64,000 nucleotides of DNA from Saturnia japonica (GCA_033032175.1 CM065311.1:1295190-1359189), one strand, 5' to 3'. Positions 37,086 through 49,379 are shown, counted from the stretch's first letter. Made by a program: numbers and translations. Notes: generated from the sequence alone by a model not told the origin.

Positions 37086-37847
37086 ATTAAAATGTATTAT
37101 TATTTCGTTTTCACATAGATGAAGAAGTTTTGTTACTTTTATTCAGTTTACTGTGGCTAGTCGTAAAATTTCGCTTTGTTGTGGAAAATTCATGGTTTCT
37201 GCGGTGCGACGCGGACATGGCGCGGGCGGAGCGCACCGCAACTAACCTAGTTGTTTTAATTTGTAAGCATGGTATAAGCGTTCTGTTATTATGAATAATT
37301 TTAAGCGATGATGATAAGAATTTATCTTTAAGATTTATCTTTTTGCCACAAGAGTGACTTAATTAAAGTGTACTTGAAATATATTAGACCTTTTATAGAT
37401 ATCGGAGGGCTTCATTACAAGTAGACGTGGGTAATGTGGGTATAGACAATAATACAGGTATTTAAAGCTATAAATTCTGCCATACTATAATTTAAACATT
37501 TCAATGTGGTGAATAATTGATTAGGACCAATATAATGTGTCCAGCTCGACAAGCCTATAATTTGGTGAGGATAGGATTATAATGATGGCACTTTGCGGTA
37601 AATAGCGTGTGTCGTATATTGTTATACGTCACTGTGCATGTCAGAAAAGGATGGGGATATGGAAGTTTGACTTAGTTAAATAATACAATACCCACCACAA
37701 TGGAAAAGCTGTTTCTATGACAGTCCTAATAATCTGAATAATGAGATTATAAAAAAAAAAATTATGAAAATGCAAGGCCACGGGTAATAAATATGTGATT
37801 TCGAAAAGAAAATTTTCTTTTACTTCAGTTCATATGATGACGTATAA
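37086..37847. other. Unassigned sequence
   Basis: A short GC-rich patch at 37195-37245 (TGCGACGCGGACATGGCGCGGGCGGAGCG) lies in otherwise AT-rich DNA. No exon is supported. Confidence 0.4.
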
Positions 37848-37849
37848 TA

Positions 37850-39113
37850 TTAGGTCCTTACACATGAAATTAGCGTTGTATATGGTAAAAGTAAAATAAA
37901 AAAATATTATGAAATTATACATTTAATCAATCGAAGTAATGTACCATTATTATCTATGAACTTTCGCCATTTTAAAGGTAGTTCATTGAATTGTGGGAGC
38001 AAGAATCAATAATATCTTTGAAGGCAGTTTGGACAGCCTCATCGGAATTGAATTTATTTTCCTTGCAAGAAATCGTCCAAATTTCGAAAAAAGTGGTATT
38101 CTGTTGAAGCAATGTCCGGGGAATATGGTGGGTATCGGAGACATTCCAACCGCAGTTCTTCTAATTTAGCGACCGTCGATTGTAAAGTATGGGACTAGCG
38201 TTGTTCTGAAGCAGCAGTGGGCTTGAGATATTGACCAGTCTCGGTTGTTTAACGGCCAGCTTTTCCATCATGGTTTGCATTGTTGACAATACAGATCTGC
38301 CGTTATCGTCTGGACAGATCTTACGAAGCTGTAGTGTATGACACCAGCACTGGTTCACCAAACACTCACCAGTACCTTTTTCTTAGTCGACTTTCGCTTG
38401 GGATAGGATTTGGCCGGTTCTCCTGGGTTCAACCACTGTGATGAGCGTTTCCGATTGTCGTAAAGGTTCCATTTTTCGTCACAAGTAACAATACGATTCA
38501 AAATTCCATCGTTATTGTGACGGTTGAGTAATGTAATGCAGAACTCAATAGGTGTTTGTTGGCGTGCTTCAGTCAATTCATGCAGTACCCATTTCTCAAT
38601 CTTTTTCACTTTTCCCGTTTGTTTCAAGTGAATTTTTTTTTATCACACACCGAAACCGGCCGCTAACTCTGATGTGGTTAGCGAATGATCCGGCTCAACG
38701 ATCACCTTTGATTCTTCATTTTCAAATAGGGTCTCCGGCCGTCCACGGGGTTTATTTCGTAGGTCAAAATTTCCAGAACGAAAACGTTGGAACCAAAAAC
38801 GTACCGTGTTTTCTTTTACAGTAGCTTTCCCATACACAACATTAATCCTTCGAAATTATTCTGCGTCGCTGATGCCACAATGGAAGTTATATTCGTAAAT
38901 AAGGCGATATTTTAAGTTTTCTATTTTGTAAAAACAACGATGTCAAAGAAAAATAAAATGTTGCGAAAACAAATGGAGCACTAAATTCGAAACACAAATA
39001 CACAAGCCTAAATTTGGAATAAATATGAATTTGGAATTTCTAACCAGACGCCAGATATTTGACATCAAAGTGACCAGTTCAACAAAACGCCAATTTCATA
39101 TGTAAGGACATAA
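37850..39113 (-). mobile_element. Complete mariner transposon, inactive
   Basis: The 1,264-bp element is flanked by TA at 37848-37849 and 39114-39115, the mariner target duplication. The terminal inverted repeats match over about 26 bp: TTAGGTCCTTACACATGAAA inward from the left, and TTATGTCCTTACATATGAAA inward from the right. Mariners move by cut-and-paste via a DD34D transposase. The single gene inside runs on the minus strand and is a pseudogene. Length and TIR style fit the classical mariner group. Confidence 0.93.
37927..38940 (-). pseudogene. mariner transposase pseudogene
   Basis: On the minus strand, the N-terminal DNA-binding region (about 38910-38690) reads NTVRFWFQRFRSGNFDLRNK followed by a GRP (AT-hook-like) motif. 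Then come KWVLHELT and VTCDEKW, with the first catalytic Asp intact (about 38490). The segment MEKLAVKQPRLVN leads to LLLQNNASP, where the family has HDN, so the second catalytic Asp is Asn (about 38200). After a one-base frameshift near 38190 comes PPYSPDIASTEYHFF, where the third catalytic Asp is Glu (about 38080). The gene ends ...HYFD with a stop at 37927. A TAA interrupts the N-terminal part near 38860, and more frameshifts and stops follow. It cannot make active enzyme. Confidence 0.9.
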
Positions 39114-41439
39114 TATTCTTGATACACGTCTTCTCGTCACATAAATGCCAATTTATCTGCTTACAGTATCACTTATAGTACACCTAATTCAAGATATCAG
39201 TGGTTGTTACCTGGCGTCGCTTTGGCGAGAAACCGTGATACATAAGCATGATAAGTATCTCGTGTTGTGAACGTACCTGGGTTTTCGTTGCCTTCGCTTT
39301 TATGTGATGTTGCTCGTTACTTACACGATATGATAAATCAAGTGTACCTATATATTTAAATAGAGTTTTTCAGTGAGGAATATATTATGTCATCTACGCC
39401 AATAGTACATTTGGATTGTTGGTATTTATCATTGATTTTTTAAACATTTTAATTACGCCTTAGCCCCACTGAACAATTGTGCGCCAACTTAAAGTTAATT
39501 GTGTAATAGTAGAATAGTTCCTTGGAAATACGTAAAAAGAGAAAATACTCTCTGTGTTTAAAGCTTATTCTAGCTAGTTTTTTAATTGCTCCTTCGTCGA
39601 TATAGTTTATGTATATAGGTAGGTGTCACAACAGTTAAACGATTTATCGCCGTGCCATACAAGTGCAAGTGACGTTTGTCCAATAAGATATTGTTTCTGT
39701 TCTACTCTAGCATCTCATACACAAAATGTATACAAGAAATTTTTCCATTATTAAATCTATTCTATTGACCACCCAAGGTTTTGGGTAGCGAAATTGCTTG
39801 TTGTATTTCAAGTTTTATGTTCAACGCACGTCCGACATAAACAAGGCTGTTAAGCAACGTAACTTATTGTCAGAGGAAACTCCGGTGTTTTGTACAAATT
39901 ACTTTACATATATAAATAAATACAATATACTTACATAAATGAATACGAAGTAAATTGTAGAACGAGTTGATAAAACCAGTTTTTCCAATGATCTCACTCA
40001 ATGCGATAGCGTTCAGTGTTTCACATGTAAATTATTAACGATATGTAAATGATTTAAGTTCAAGTTATATAGTTTTTAATATGATTCATTGATTGCACGG
40101 TGGTAGGGCACGAGAGTCCAACTGCATCGCAACCACCAGACCCATGATGTAAAACCAGTCACCTACGTCGGTGTTGCGCGTTTCAAGATTCGCTCAGAGT
40201 ACACACAGCCATGTGCCTATGCCAGCATGACAATGGTTACTGTTAACAGATTCTCATCACTCGGCAGTCTTGGTTGTTCTCGAATTGTCTCCATTACTTA
40301 CCTTCAGGTATAAAGTGCAATCATTTACACGGTCTTTTTGCTTGTTGGTAGGGACTTTTTTAACTTTTTTTTTTAACGTTTTTTTCTAAAGTCCGTTTGT
40401 ATGGCTACCATCCTCAAGTTAAAAATTTGTCGGTAATCACATATAAGAAAATGTGCTATCATCTTAGGTCACGTTGTCGCTTAACATCATGTGATATAGT
40501 AGTCGAACGCTTAAACCCTTAGAGAATAAAAATTTCGCATATGAATTGGGTTATTATTATAGATCAGATTATTAAAAAAAAAATAGCTGTTTTATTAGAC
40601 ACGTTTTTAGTAGTAGGAACACTGAATTAAATTCTACTTTTGGTTTTGAGCTTTCTTCACATACTGATTACGACTTAAAGTACAGTCGACCACTTCGTAG
40701 TGTTCGTTAACACTTCGAGTTTGCACGAGTGCAGTTTGTAATATTATAACCTAATTAGACTAATAATGAATTAAGGAAAGTAGTATCCAATCCAATCCAG
40801 ACGTATTTATTGACTTCTAAACCATGATCAATGCGTGAATGCCAACCTTCAATTGGAAGTATTAATAATGTGTTAGTTAAATTATGTAGTATTCTCGTAC
40901 TTTACCTGAAGAGTTTTACTCGTAGATGTTGACGAAGGATATTTAGGATAATAGAATGAAATTCATTTCGCCGCTGGATGACTAAGCCATTCGATGTGAC
41001 GACACGTACGTGCCTCCGGTACGGCTCACCGGCAGTTAGACTAACATTGGTGCACTTATCATGTAAATTTTATGCTACCAGAACTTTAATCTATACTTAA
41101 TATTATAAACCATAAGAGATTGATTTTTTGAACGCGCTGATCATATTTATAATCAACATCTATGTAGCCTATTATTTAACATCTAACAGTATGAGCAGAG
41201 CATTAATCATGAAAGTCAAGTAATCTGGAAAGCTATATCTAACACTTTAATTGATAACTCACTATTGTTAATTAAATTTTGTCGTGAATTTCTTATTAGA
41301 AATCTTATTAAATAAATAATTAGATAAATAAACATGATTTCAATTGAAAAGGTATTTCTTAAACCAACATTCTTCATACGCCTGTAATTGTTCAAAAAAA
41401 TATATGTATAATAATACAAAATTACCGTCAAATCGGTTG
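39114..41439. other. Unassigned, mostly AT-rich
   Basis: A GC-richer patch at 40095-40290 and one at 40965-41045 show no recognisable exon or repeat. The rest is AT-rich. Confidence 0.4.
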
Positions 41440-41600
41440 CGCTATAATTCGAGTTCGTTGTAGCGCTCCGAGCCTCTTTGGCGCCGCCCCGTGACGTCAT
41501 CGCCTCGTCTGTTCGCCGGTTAGTAAAAGGGTAAACATGACCCCGCGTAATGTTTACCTTGCTCGCTCCCGTTCCGGGAGGCTAGTGTTGGTAAAGATTG
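41440..41600. promoter_or_regulatory. CpG-rich candidate regulatory module (CRE + forkhead palindrome)
   Basis: A perfect CRE, TGACGTCA, lies at 41492-41499. Downstream, GGTAAACAT (41530-41538) and ATGTTTACC (41550-41558) form an exact 9-bp inverted repeat of a forkhead-type GTAAACA core, separated by 11 bp. The surrounding sequence is GC/CpG-rich (GGCGCCGCCCCG, CCCGTTCCGGGAGG). CRE sites bind CREB/ATF bZIP factors and GTAAACA binds FOX proteins; function here is inference. On the minus strand an ATG at 41500-41498 opens a 24-codon frame before a possible donor, so an alternative first exon is also conceivable. Confidence 0.35.
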
Positions 41601-43599
41601 TTACCTATCGTTCATATGTTGGATAGTATAAATTGATTCTTTTACATTTTACTAGTTATCAGACTTAACGTTTGACGATGTGATGTCGCTCGCGGGTATA
41701 GCACGTGGGAGGGTTTGACGAACATAATTTCCATTTTCGGAGAGACGAGGCTGAGGGAGCCTAGCCGGAGAACTACTAGACTTCGCGATGACTCGCCTAC
41801 ATAACACCAAATTTTAAATGTAGTTAATTGTGGATCTATAAATAATTTTATCAAGTGTCCGTGGGATTTTTAATGGCTAAATTTGTGTCTAAATGGTCCT
41901 AGAGATGTTAGTTCCTTATTTAATTGATGCTTGAATAAAATCGAACTTATATAAAACAGTTTTTTTAAACCGGTTCAAAGTGGAAAACTGAATCCTTTAA
42001 AAATGATAATTGAACTGGCAGATGTAAAATAGTGTTTATGTTGTCGTCTATTTGGAGTTTTAAGTAAGTCGATTTTTTACTATTATATTTTTATCGTCAC
42101 AAATATTTATTGTAAATTGCATAGGAACAAACTCTTTAAATAATAGTACATAAACATTGGGATTTTAAATTTATATATATGTATATATAAACAAATTGTT
42201 GAACTTCGAGATTTACTCTCACGTGGTAGGTTACTTTTTGCCTTTTGGATCTAAACCCATTGAAAATTGACATCCCTACGTGTTGCATGTATATAATATA
42301 GGAACGTTTGTTGATATTTTTGTTCCTTTAAAAGATTTTTGTGCTATAGTTAAATGGTTGTGTGTTTCTATAATGTTAAAGCGGAAATATCCCTATTTAA
42401 AAATAAAAGTAACTTCATCAACAAAGAAGTTTCACCGTATAGTCGCAAGCATTCGTATGCTGGATGTCACTGAAAACTTATCCTATTACAAGTTCCGTGA
42501 ACAAGTTTATTTAAACAGTAAAGTCATGCACTGATACTATTCGTATATTTTATGAAGCTCTGGATCGCGCCGGAGTTGTTAGTTAGGTATACGTCTCACG
42601 TAGTTGTCTGATAAATATCCGAAGAGAGTGGACACGAGGGTGCACGAATAGATTTTAAACTTTTATGTTAAAAATTGTGTTGACTTCGTGTAGTGTAAAA
42701 CCGGTATTTCCACCAGGAGATTTAATAATTTTGCACCTCTGAGTTATTTCCTAGACATCCTTTGGTGGCAATGAAACCAGGTTTCAGGTGACAATACATT
42801 ATTTTTTTGGTATTGTCACCTTTGGTTTATATCCTTTTCTATTGAAAACCCAATACTACGTACACCAACTCTTGAAAAGTCTAAAATAGTGAAGTAAAAA
42901 GGGCCCATATTAAAAAGAAACCGGGATTTTTTTGGGTTTCTATACATTAAAATTGAGTCTGTTTACACTTTTGTCTATCTCTACAATTATGTTTACTCGG
43001 TAAAATTAAATTTGCTGTTAAATTTTATATGTATATTTTTTACATTTATATAATGCTCTTAATATATATGTGAAAAGTATAATAAGGAAAAGTAAAATAG
43101 ACATATATTCTGAGTTCTGCATGTATTATGTTCAGAAGGGCATTCTAAACGTATTTTGAAGATTATCATAGCAAAGACATTGTTTGGAAGTGGGTCAGTA
43201 CTTGCTAACGGTGCTGAGCGAAAGTGTCTCGAGTGGGTATAAACATGGTCGTTGTTGTAAGGCCTTTCTCATATTTGTTTGTATGGTTTTGTGATAATAA
43301 AAGGAAAGGTGCTTCATAAATTCCATATTTCGTAATCATAGAGAAGTACAATAGTAAAAAAACGTGTTAATTTCTTGTCACTGTGAGTTTAAAATACATG
43401 CCATCATACCACGTTGGATTCGTAAAGATTTCTAGAAAATGTGTGATAATTTCAAACCCGCACTTAAACAATAGCAAAAGTTATAAACAATTAAAGATTT
43501 TAAAAAAGGGGGTCTAGTTTCGTTTACCAATTACTCGAAAACTATTGGTGCTAGACAAATTAAAAAGTAGATTGTTAAAAATATTTTTTATAGAATTTT
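41601..43599. other. AT-rich sequence, one small hairpin
   Basis: The only structure noted is an exact 10-bp inverted repeat, GGTGACAATA (42787-42796) and TATTGTCACC (42811-42820), with a 14-base loop and flanking AAACCAG / TTTGGTTT. No gene is supported. Confidence 0.45.
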
Positions 43600-43735
43600 T
43601 TTGTAGAGCAAGTTGAAAATCTGTTGCTAAGCACCCATAGGTGTGTTCTGGCCGCTCCACTTGAAAGCCATTTCCTCCACTAGGCTTAGCGTATTGGTAA
43701 CTTAACATCAGGTGAGATCGTGGTATTACGATAAA
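43600..43735 (+). mobile_element. SINE body fragment (family L)
   Basis: AAGTTGAAAATCTGTTGC, CACTTGAAAGCCATTTCCTCC, ACTAGGCTTAGCGT and GGTGAGATCGTGG align with the 3' half of the SINE at 53399-53690. The tRNA-like head is missing. Confidence 0.6.
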
Positions 43736-44074
43736 CTTATAAACAATTCTAAAAATGCTACTCTGAATTCTCTTGTGTCCCTTTATATCCATGCCAGTAT
43801 AAATAGTGACGTTTCCTCGGTCTGTCACGGTAGGTGGGCTCCACCCACCCGGATAGATGCCTTGAAAAGCTTTAACTCGTCAGCCGTTTCATAGCTTCCA
43901 CTCGGAGGGCATTATCGATCAGCTATTAAGCGACAGGTTAATTAATGAATGTACAGTTGAGGTAACGATCCGGAACCTTAATACGATGGGAATATTGTAT
44001 TATGTCACGATATATTAATAGGGAGTTATTCAAAATAAATATACTTTAAGATATATTCGTATTTTTTTATACAA

Positions 44075-44289
44075 CTGAGGTGGCAAACCAGCTTACAGCC
44101 CGCTTGGTGATAAGCGGTTATTAGTGCTTTGTCGACCTTGAACCCGTCTTCTAAAGTAGCTTTGGAAACCCTGCTCACCGTAGGAACAAAACACAATGCC
44201 ATTTGGCTGCGGCTTTCTGTAGGGTTGAAGGTATTCCACCATTCGGACTGCAACAGCTAGAGAAATGACCAAAGAGTCCACTCCTACCT
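44075..44289 (+). repeat. Interspersed repeat, family F
   Basis: GGCAAACCAGCTTACAGCCCG, GCTTTGGAAACCCTGCTCACCG, GGTATTCCACCATTCGGACTG and surrounding text align with 4439-4695 and 26721-26966. Two overlapping minus-strand frames here are shadows of the repeat. Confidence 0.65.
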
Positions 44290-47200
44290 CTGAAAAAAGT
44301 TGTCGTCGTTTTTGTTCGGTTATCGAGTTGTTAATTTTTTACAGTGATAATATTTGAGTTATTTTTTATGTATTTTTTAGTTTAATTTTATTACGTGTTT
44401 CAAAAATAAATATTTCGATTATTATGCTTATATTCAGTCATTTTGGACTTTTAATTAATAAATATAATAAACAAAATAATTTTTATATAGCTTATAAGAA
44501 TAATATGAAAGCATAGCTAATTCTGGCCAACCAAACAGCTGATATTCAGCACGTGTTGTTTATCACACAAAAGCTCCTTTGAAAAAATTCGAACAAAGAA
44601 ACATAACGATGCATGAAATAAAACAAAATCTAATCATTAACTTATTGTAATCGTGTTGTGTTGTCTTGAATGACAATAAAATAAAATAAATATCGACGCT
44701 TATACATAATGTATTTATAAAATGTTCTTATGACTCATATACCTAAAGCTATAATAGGTACGTTTAAAAGCAGTTTGAACGTTACACGTACCAGACACGA
44801 TAATCTTCAAGGGGGCGGCAATATCCCCGGTATTATAGTAGCATAACTTCCCCCAAACGACAGCTTAATACTGTGGGAGCGGAAGGGTCCATATTACTCG
44901 CTGTCTATATTGAGAACCTTTGCATAGAACGAGAACCATTCATTCATTCAAGTGTATAAACACTTTCAAAAGTAATAAAATGTGTCGGTGATTTGATTAT
45001 TAATTATTGTGTTTTTATATTTAAATTATCAATAAAAAAAATATCAATCAAAAGAAAAGGTTAAATAAATGAAATATTCACGCTACCGCATTGGTTGTTG
45101 ATCAGAATGTTACGGATAAAACTAATGAGGTCCCTTATTCCCGCTGGATTCTAAATTTGAAACGTGGTTTTCTGGACGCTTCTAATAGATAAAATGATTG
45201 ATTCTTTTTTTTCCACTATGCGTCTCTAAACCATATATCTGATTGCATTGAAGCTTTGGTGATTAGTAGTGCGAACACCTGCGAAGATCTCTGTAATAGT
45301 AGGTATGAGTTTATAATAATAGGTAGGGTTCACGTCGCTTCATATTGAAGGAAACGGGAACGAAGCTCCGGATAATAGCTATAGTGCTTGATAAAAAACA
45401 CATCAAATTTCGACTTGCTATAGTTATATTACGTATCCTCGAAACTATCAATTGAAATAGTCCACGCTTATCAGTGTTACCACATTGTTATTTAATTACT
45501 AGAAAATTCACACCTCTTCTTATAAAATCGATGTTTGCATGAACGTTCCTTATGGACCCCAAAAGGGCTGGAGCGTTTTTTTTGAAATTTTCAGAGTATC
45601 TTCATATTAGCCCAGCGGTTGAGCCTGTAAGTTTGGTAGCGATCGGATCAATGTTCCCTATGAACTCCAAAATGTTACCTATAGAAATGTGTGGCCGGGT
45701 TTGCTATACATTAGAAATACATGAAGAGAAGTAATTAAAAGTAAATAAAATATATTATTTATTTACTTATCATACAATAAGAAAATGCAGAGCTGTGATG
45801 TCAGTTTTTGTTTCTTTTTTTTTCTTAATTCAGGGATAGCAAAATTAATTCATTATAAATAGCGCCCTATGCTCGTTGGATTGCAAAGGAGACTTCAAGA
45901 AAAAACCCGTATAATTATTCTTTTAATTTGTAATAAAATCAACGTTTTTTAATTTTTTTTATCATGTTTTGCTGCATATCAACCTATATATTTAACGGTT
46001 ACAGATGTATTACATAGATATTTTTTATAAGCTTGGAAGAATTTTTAAATTTTGCCAGGTTTTCTATACATTATCAGTCAAAACGACAAAATTATTCATA
46101 AATTAAAGTTATCTATCGGTTGAAAATGAAAGTAAAACGTGAAACTAAGAAATAGGAAAAAATTGAACATTTATTTAACATACACACACATCAGTAAAAT
46201 TGATGAAATAATTAAAAATTACATAATTATTAGGTATAACGAGGGGTCACATAGGTCCTTATTTCTAAATCAAGTCACCTTAGTTGTATTTTTTTTTAAT
46301 CTAAGATTTTCGTCTTTTATAAACAAATTTCCCTTAAATATCTGCTACTGGTTTTCACTTGCATCGAATACAATCAATGTTTATAGAATACTAAAAGATT
46401 GTCATCTGAGAGCGATCGGAGTTAGTTGGGGCGATACGGTTCACCGTAAACACGTGAGTTATACGCTTGTAAACAGATTTTATTGGATTAACGTAGAAGC
46501 CGTTGTTTGTGTTCTAAGATTATCAAAATTTTATGATTGTTTATTGAATAAAATATTACGTCTCGGACTTGATGAGAGAGTAAAGAAATGCAGCTCGAGT
46601 TTCAACGCAATATTCCAGTTTTCTTATTTTATTTAATTATTGTTGTTAATATTTCATTCACTCTTTGATATTTTTTTTTTTTTTTTCTTACAACATTTAT
46701 TAAAGGACCTTTAAATAAAGAACAAACCCCTATGCCTTCAGAAATGCCTGAAGATTTCTTTGTTTTTCCTTTTCTTTGTAAAGTTTATGATTTATCGATA
46801 GTGTCTTCATGATTATGATTACATTTTCCATTATTACATCTTCGTATCTGTAATTGGAATAACATATTTTAAGTTGGTATACACATGATCTTACGTAATT
46901 GGATAGCTCAAAAAAATACGTAACGGTAAAGTAAACATTATCGAGAAAGTGCAGTTGACTGCAGGAAATAATGAGAGTGAACAACATATTTAAACGCTTC
47001 GTGAGATAGTTAATTACATATATATTTTCAATTTACTTTCGAAGTCTCGTAAATAATTTAAATCCAATTTCAAAAAAAGAACGAGCTATGGATGCTTTTT
47101 TAAGATGTTTCTAATTAGGCGTCAAAGCGGCCAGTAACAGAAAATTAACACCTACATTTGTAAGACTTATTTTATGATTAAAAGTAAGATATATTTTATG

Positions 47201-47354
47201 CATTTAATGAGTTTTTCATTTGAGTGTCTATATTATTGCATTATTATTAATTATTGAATATGTATATTTTTTACGAACATTTGTACGTTGAAGTTATACT
47301 TTCTTTATTCATAAGAAGTGTTTCTAATTATATGACCACCACTGTATATACATA
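44290..47354. other. AT-rich sequence, no supported gene
   Basis: A repeat-like segment at 45520-45740 (CCCAGCGGTTGAGCCTGTAAG) has no second copy here. The long frame 46139-46636 (165 codons) starts at GTG, has no internal ATG, is strongly AT-rich and matches nothing known to me; it is best treated as chance. A 14-T tract lies at 46673-46686. Confidence 0.45.
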
Positions 47355-47390
47355 CATACACACATATATATATATATATATATACAAGAA
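47355..47390. repeat. (TA)n microsatellite
   Basis: An ACATACATACACACATATATATATATATAC-type run sits immediately left of a family A Helitron-like copy. Confidence 0.8.
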
Positions 47391-47391
47391 T

Positions 47392-47836
47392 TGCTCACTT
47401 AATATAATAAGATACGATACTTATAACAAAACACCAATTCTTTTTGCCTGTCTGTTTGATTGTTTCGGGTAATCTCCGAAACGGTTGGACCGATTTTGAT
47501 GGGACTTTCACTGACAGATAGCTAATATTATAAGGAGTAACATAGACTACTTTTATTTTAGAAAAAGAATTAGGGTTCCGCGCAATATAAAAAACTAGTC
47601 GCAATGAATCAATTCGGGCATCTGCGTAAACTATAAGAGATATATCAAGTTAATGTATATCATAATAGTAGATATTAAAAAGACATACAAAAAAGTCACT
47701 GAGAGCATATGTCTATCTTCTATGAGTTACGCACAATGAGCATTTTTGTCTATATATTATTAACCCGCGGGAATAACACGATTTGCGATCGACGGCGTTC
47801 TGTAGTCTATGCAAGCGCAGCCGCGGGCACAGCTAT
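47392..47836 (+). mobile_element. Helitron-like family A, 5'-truncated
   Basis: From about 47415 the copy follows family A: ACTTATAACAAAACACC, GTAATCTCCGAAACGG, AGGGTTCCGCGCAA, GAATCAATTCGGGCATC, CGACGGCGTTCTGTAGTC and CCGCGGGCACAGCTA. The start is lost in the TA microsatellite, and the final CTAG reads CTAT. Confidence 0.6.
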
Positions 47837-47912
47837 TCATGAATAAGAACGCAAACGTGTTTCATTTTATTATTGCAAACAAAAAAATTTGCATGCTAAA
47901 AGAAATTAACTT

Positions 47913-48227
47913 TCTATATAATCGCTATAAATATATTATTTCTCAAAGGTATTAAGATAAAGCTATAACTTTATTCCATCAATTCTTCATCAGAATTGTT
48001 GATTGAAACATCATTTCAAAGCGTATGTTCCGGTAATAGCGAAAAATAGATTACCTAATGTTTTCGTTCAAATTGATTAAAAATACTTTTTCACTTGGAA
48101 AATGTATTCAAATAACATAAGTAGTAAGTGGCGCCATCTATTATATATCTGTTTAACTAACATGACAGCTGCTAGTTACATTGTTTACATTTTATAATGT
48201 TGGAAATATGTGCACGGGTTCAGCTAG
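47913..48227 (+). mobile_element. Helitron-like element, family H
   Basis: It starts TCTATATAATCGCTATAAA, resembling the starts of families A and C, and ends CACGGGTTCAGCTAG directly before T48228. The interior shares GTTGATTGAAACATCATTTC, a GCGTATGTTCC stretch and GTGGCGCCATCTATTA with 59953-60190. It is non-coding. Confidence 0.6.
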
Positions 48228-48432
48228 TATTGTTTATTCATAATTTTGTTAATGCCGACCCCGACTGTTATGTATACATAGGTGCGTAGCACTCGACACG
48301 CCCAAAATAAAACAAAAGCGACTTTTTGCTATTTTATTGATCGTAAAATTCAATCGACAGCAACTATCCAAAGAACAAGGGTAAACTAAACACCGTGTTA
48401 ATAATTCTGCTCTATTATAAGTTATTTAAGGA

Positions 48433-49165
48433 CTAGCAGTGGGCCCGTGGCTCCGCACACGTTTGTTACTACGCAGTAGTTACTTAAATCCCGTAATTTT
48501 ATATTTACCCATATTGTTGACAATTCGTATGCTGCCGTATCAATTGAGGAATGGCGTATATTTCCCGTGTATAATTTTCATCAAAATCGGTTGAACGTTA
48601 TTATTCCATTCTACGACTTGTAATGTATTATTAAAGATTTCTTATAGCCTCTCATATTATGCATGCTTTCCGTCTCTACAAAATTCGATCAGAATCAGTT
48701 GAGAATTAATGAAAATTATTTTTTAAACTTTTTTTACGATTTATATTGATAATTCTTATAGCCCATCAATTAAGTCATTATTTATACTTCTTGAGTACAA
48801 AACCTCATCAAAATCGGTTAACACAAAAAAAAAAGATATATTCGTAATTAGTATCGTTCATATACTATGCATATCGGGAAATTTTGGCAAAATATTAAAT
48901 ATACAGACAGAACTACAGATTTATTACAATAGATTTTATCAAAATCGGTTAAGAATAAACGAAAATATTTTTATGGGAGTTTTTACTATATCTAAAATTA
49001 ATATTGAAATTTGTCAAAGCCTATCAAGTGACCGATTACCACATAAGCTTCCCGTGTAGAAAGTTTCATGAGAATTATTCAAGTAATTTTTGAGTTAAAT
49101 CTGAACATACAGACAAAACAATTTTTATTGTCATATTCGAGATCCGTTTCTTTCATATAAGTAGA
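48433..49165 (-). mobile_element. Helitron-like family B with internal repeats
   Basis: On the + strand it runs from CTAGCAGTGGGCCCGTGGC (after A48432) to TTTCATATAAGTAGA (before T49166). In Helitron orientation it starts TCTACTTATATGA and ends CTAG, between A and T. Inside, a TTTCATCAAAATCGGTTGA-like unit recurs five times with drift, near 48580, 48680, 48805, 48935 and 49060. Each unit is preceded by a related CTTATAGCC(T/C)ATCA-type stretch, giving an irregular period of about 100-130 bp. It is non-coding. Confidence 0.55.
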
Positions 49166-49212
49166 TCTATCGGAAAATTTGGGGAAAAATATTAGACATA
49201 ACATATCATCAC

Positions 49213-49300
49213 GTCTGTATTCCCCGAAAGGTTAGGTAGAGGTGTACTAATGTACACCTACAGTTCGCCGAGTATGTTTTTAGGTCCCATGTAATAGGGG
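49213..49300 (-). mobile_element. SINE middle fragment
   Basis: ACACCTACAGTTCGCCGAGT followed by ATGTTTTTAGGTCCCATGTAAT matches the middle block of the SINE at 8800-9275 (about 9072-9112). Confidence 0.6.
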
Positions 49301-49379
49301 AAAAAATTTAATGTAAAAATATTAGATGTATTAATTAATATAGATAACTTAACTTAAGTTTAGTTAATAGTTTTTTTCG

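Noticed and set aside
38552..38824. 90-codon plus-strand frame
   Set aside because: Antisense shadow of the mariner transposase.
41216..41500. 94-codon minus-strand ATG frame beside the CRE
   Set aside because: Only the first 24 codons are GC-rich; the rest is AT-rich intron-like text after a possible GTAATT donor. No protein family is recognised, so it is not called as a gene.
46139..46636. 165-codon plus-strand open frame, the longest in the window
   Set aside because: It begins with GTG, contains no ATG, is strongly AT-rich and matches no family I know. It has no promoter or splice context.
48433..49165. CRISPR-like regularly spaced repeats
   Set aside because: The units are diverged, unevenly spaced, and lie inside a Helitron-like element in a eukaryotic genome.
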